From JALYXV01 sp963791545 (lineage in GTDB: Bacteria; Actinomycetota; Acidimicrobiia; Acidimicrobiales; Palsa-688): a DNA stretch of 64,000 bases. Where the stretch lies: the NCBI GenBank assembly GCA_963791545.1, contig CAWBSR010000001.1, positions 248,001 through 312,000 on the forward strand, read 5' to 3'. Both the position numbers and the translations under genes were made by a program. This document shows positions 62,857 through 64,000 of this stretch, in pieces; position 1 is the stretch's first letter; each line of letters starts with the position of its first letter. The notes below the pieces were generated by a model that saw only the letters and a list, made by a program, of their open reading frames with translations, searched no databases and was not told where the DNA came from.

Positions 62857-64000
62857 TCGGCCTCCAGCTTGAAGGCGTCGTGGAGCACGATCACCGCCTG
62901 TTCCACCAGGGCCCGGCGCACCACGCAGGTGATGCGGATGGCGGAGGTCGAGATCATCTCGATGTTGATGCCCTCCTGGGCCAGGGTCTCGAACATGGTC
63001 GCCGACACGCCGGGGTGGGTCTTCATGCCGGCGCCGATGAGCGAAACGGTGGCGATCTCGTCGTCGCCCAGCACGCCGGTGGCGCCGATCTCAGGCTTCA
63101 GGGTTTCACAGACATCCAGCGCGGCAACGAGGTCGGCGTGGGGAACGGTGAAGGAGATGTCGGTCGTGCCGTGGATCGAAATGTTCTGCTCGATCATGTC
63201 GATGTTGACCATGCGGTCGGCCAGGGCCCGGAACAGGCGGGCCGCCACGCCCGGCTGGTCGGGGACCCCGGTCACGGTCAGCTTGGCCTCGGAGGCATCC
63301 GAGACGACCGCGGAGATGATGGGCTGTTCCAACTGGGTGTCCTCCTCCTCGATCCAGGTTCCCGGTTCCCAGGTGAAACTGGACCGGACGTGGAGTCTCA
63401 CCCCGTGGTTGCGGGCGAACTCCACCGAGCGCATCTCCGGCTTGGGGCAGCCCGCCGCGCACATCTCCAACATCTCCTCGAAGGAGATCCGGTGCAGGCG
63501 GCGGGCCCCGGGCACCACCCGGGGGTCGGCGGTGAACACCCCGGACACGTCGGTGTACAACTCACAGGCGTCGGCCTTGAGGGCAGTCGCCAGGGCGACG
63601 GCAGTGGTGTCGGAGCCACCCCGGCCCAAAAATGTAACGTTGTTGTCGAGCGAGACCCCCTGCGCTCCCCCCACCACCGGGACCCGCCCCTCGTCAAGGG
63701 CAGCCTGGATGCGGCCCGCCCGTATCTCGACCACCTTGGCCCGGGTGTGCTCGTTGTCGGTGATCAAGCCCGCCTGGCTGCCGGTGAACGAGTCGGCGGG
63801 GACCCCGAGGTCGTGTAGGGCCAGGCACAGCAGAGCCATCGACTTGCGCTCCCCCGCCGTGATCAGCATGTCCATCTCCCGGCCCGGGCGGGTATGGGAC
63901 ACCTCGGCGGCCAGGCGCAGCAGCTCGTCGGTTTCCTTTCCCATAGCGCTCACCACGACCACAACCTGGATGCCCCGGCGCCGGGTCCGGGCGATGTAGT
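62853..64000 (-). CDS. lysC: aspartate kinase (5' end beyond window)
   Basis: 382 codons visible; the N-terminal KFGGTS strand of about 30 residues lies beyond the right edge. Phosphorylates aspartate, the first step to Lys/DAP, Thr and Met. Seen: RRRGIQVVVVVSAMGKETDELL, TAGERKSMALL, VTFLGRGGSDTTAVALA, CELYTDVSGVFTADPR and two ACT domains (LTVTGVPDQPGVAARLFRAL and VSLIGAGMKTHPGVSATMFETLAQEGINIEMISTS), where Lys/Thr feedback usually acts. Overlaps asd by 4 bases. Confidence 0.96.
   Translation of the reverse strand, partial: YIARTRRRGIQVVVVVSAMGKETDELLRLAAEVSHTRPGREMDMLITAGERKSMALLCLALHDLGVPADSFTGSQAGLITDNEHTRAKVVEIRAGRIQAALDEGRVPVVGGAQGVSLDNNVTFLGRGGSDTTAVALATALKADACELYTDVSGVFTADPRVVPGARRLHRISFEEMLEMCAAGCPKPEMRSVEFARNHGVRLHVRSSFTWEPGTWIEEEDTQLEQPIISAVVSDASEAKLTVTGVPDQPGVAARLFRALADRMVNIDMIEQNISIHGTTDISFTVPHADLVAALDVCETLKPEIGATGVLGDDEIATVSLIGAGMKTHPGVSATMFETLAQEGINIEMISTSAIRITCVVRRALVEQAVIVLHDAFKLEAE

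Overview
The window is high-GC actinobacterial DNA. Stop-to-start overlaps (GTGA, ATGA) are frequent, GTG and TTG starts are common, and there is a WhiB regulator, an ArsA/Get3-like ATPase pair and several promoters that look leaderless. The gene mix (SelA/SelB, DUF4012, CapD-type epimerase, ISL3 transposase) suggests a deep-branching actinobacterium such as Acidimicrobiia; that placement is inference from gene content only. Both edges cut genes: a histidine kinase on the left and aspartate kinase on the right.

1-15,200 is mostly chromosomal core: an HTH-PAS histidine kinase, a membrane-anchored trypsin-fold protein lacking its catalytic residues, a class A penicillin-binding protein, selA-selB (with a perfect 19-bp-arm palindrome read in frame inside selB), a membrane protein, an alpha/beta hydrolase, WhiB, NfeD, two ArsA-like ATPases, a STAS protein, a receiver-domain protein whose stop codon lies inside tRNA-Pro(CGG), and a small acidic protein.

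15,500-29,200 is the most interesting part: a compact thiopeptide (pyritide-type RiPP) cluster. A BTAD/SARP regulator precedes a 57-residue precursor with an acidic leader ending LPELGA and a Ser/Cys core. Then come a divergent SpaB_C-like protein (candidate pyridine synthase), a LanB glutamylation domain, an F-protein (Ocin-ThiF-like), a YcaO cyclodehydratase, an azoline dehydrogenase and a SpaB_C elimination protein, nearly all with overlapping ends. A NarL-type two-component pair follows. Three 11-bp-spaced heptamers next to a -10 box upstream of the precursor fit a SARP operator. Architecture and leader resemble lactazole, but the core is unlike any I recall.

29,200-37,960 holds a three-gene envelope operon with a phosphodiester-glycosidase-like lipoprotein, an epimerase, an RsbV/RsbW-type switch with a third partner, a DUF1206 membrane protein, a GH15 glucoamylase/trehalase and an unknown protein. 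37,961-39,606 is a complete ISL3-type insertion sequence with 46-bp inverted repeats, whose right end supplies the ribosome site and first codons of a small zinc-ribbon ORF.

39,800-61,670 is an exopolysaccharide locus: WecA-like initiating transferase, Wzz/BY-kinase, DUF4012, CapD-like dehydratase, LAFTG surface protein, acyltransferases, epimerase, glycosyltransferases, Wzy and Wzx homologues, and methyltransferases. Its middle part (about 49,700-58,700) is visibly lower in GC and carries debris: a group II intron with its reverse-transcriptase domain deleted, a decayed IS3-type transposase and a frameshifted glycosyltransferase. The window ends with asd and lysC on the minus strand.
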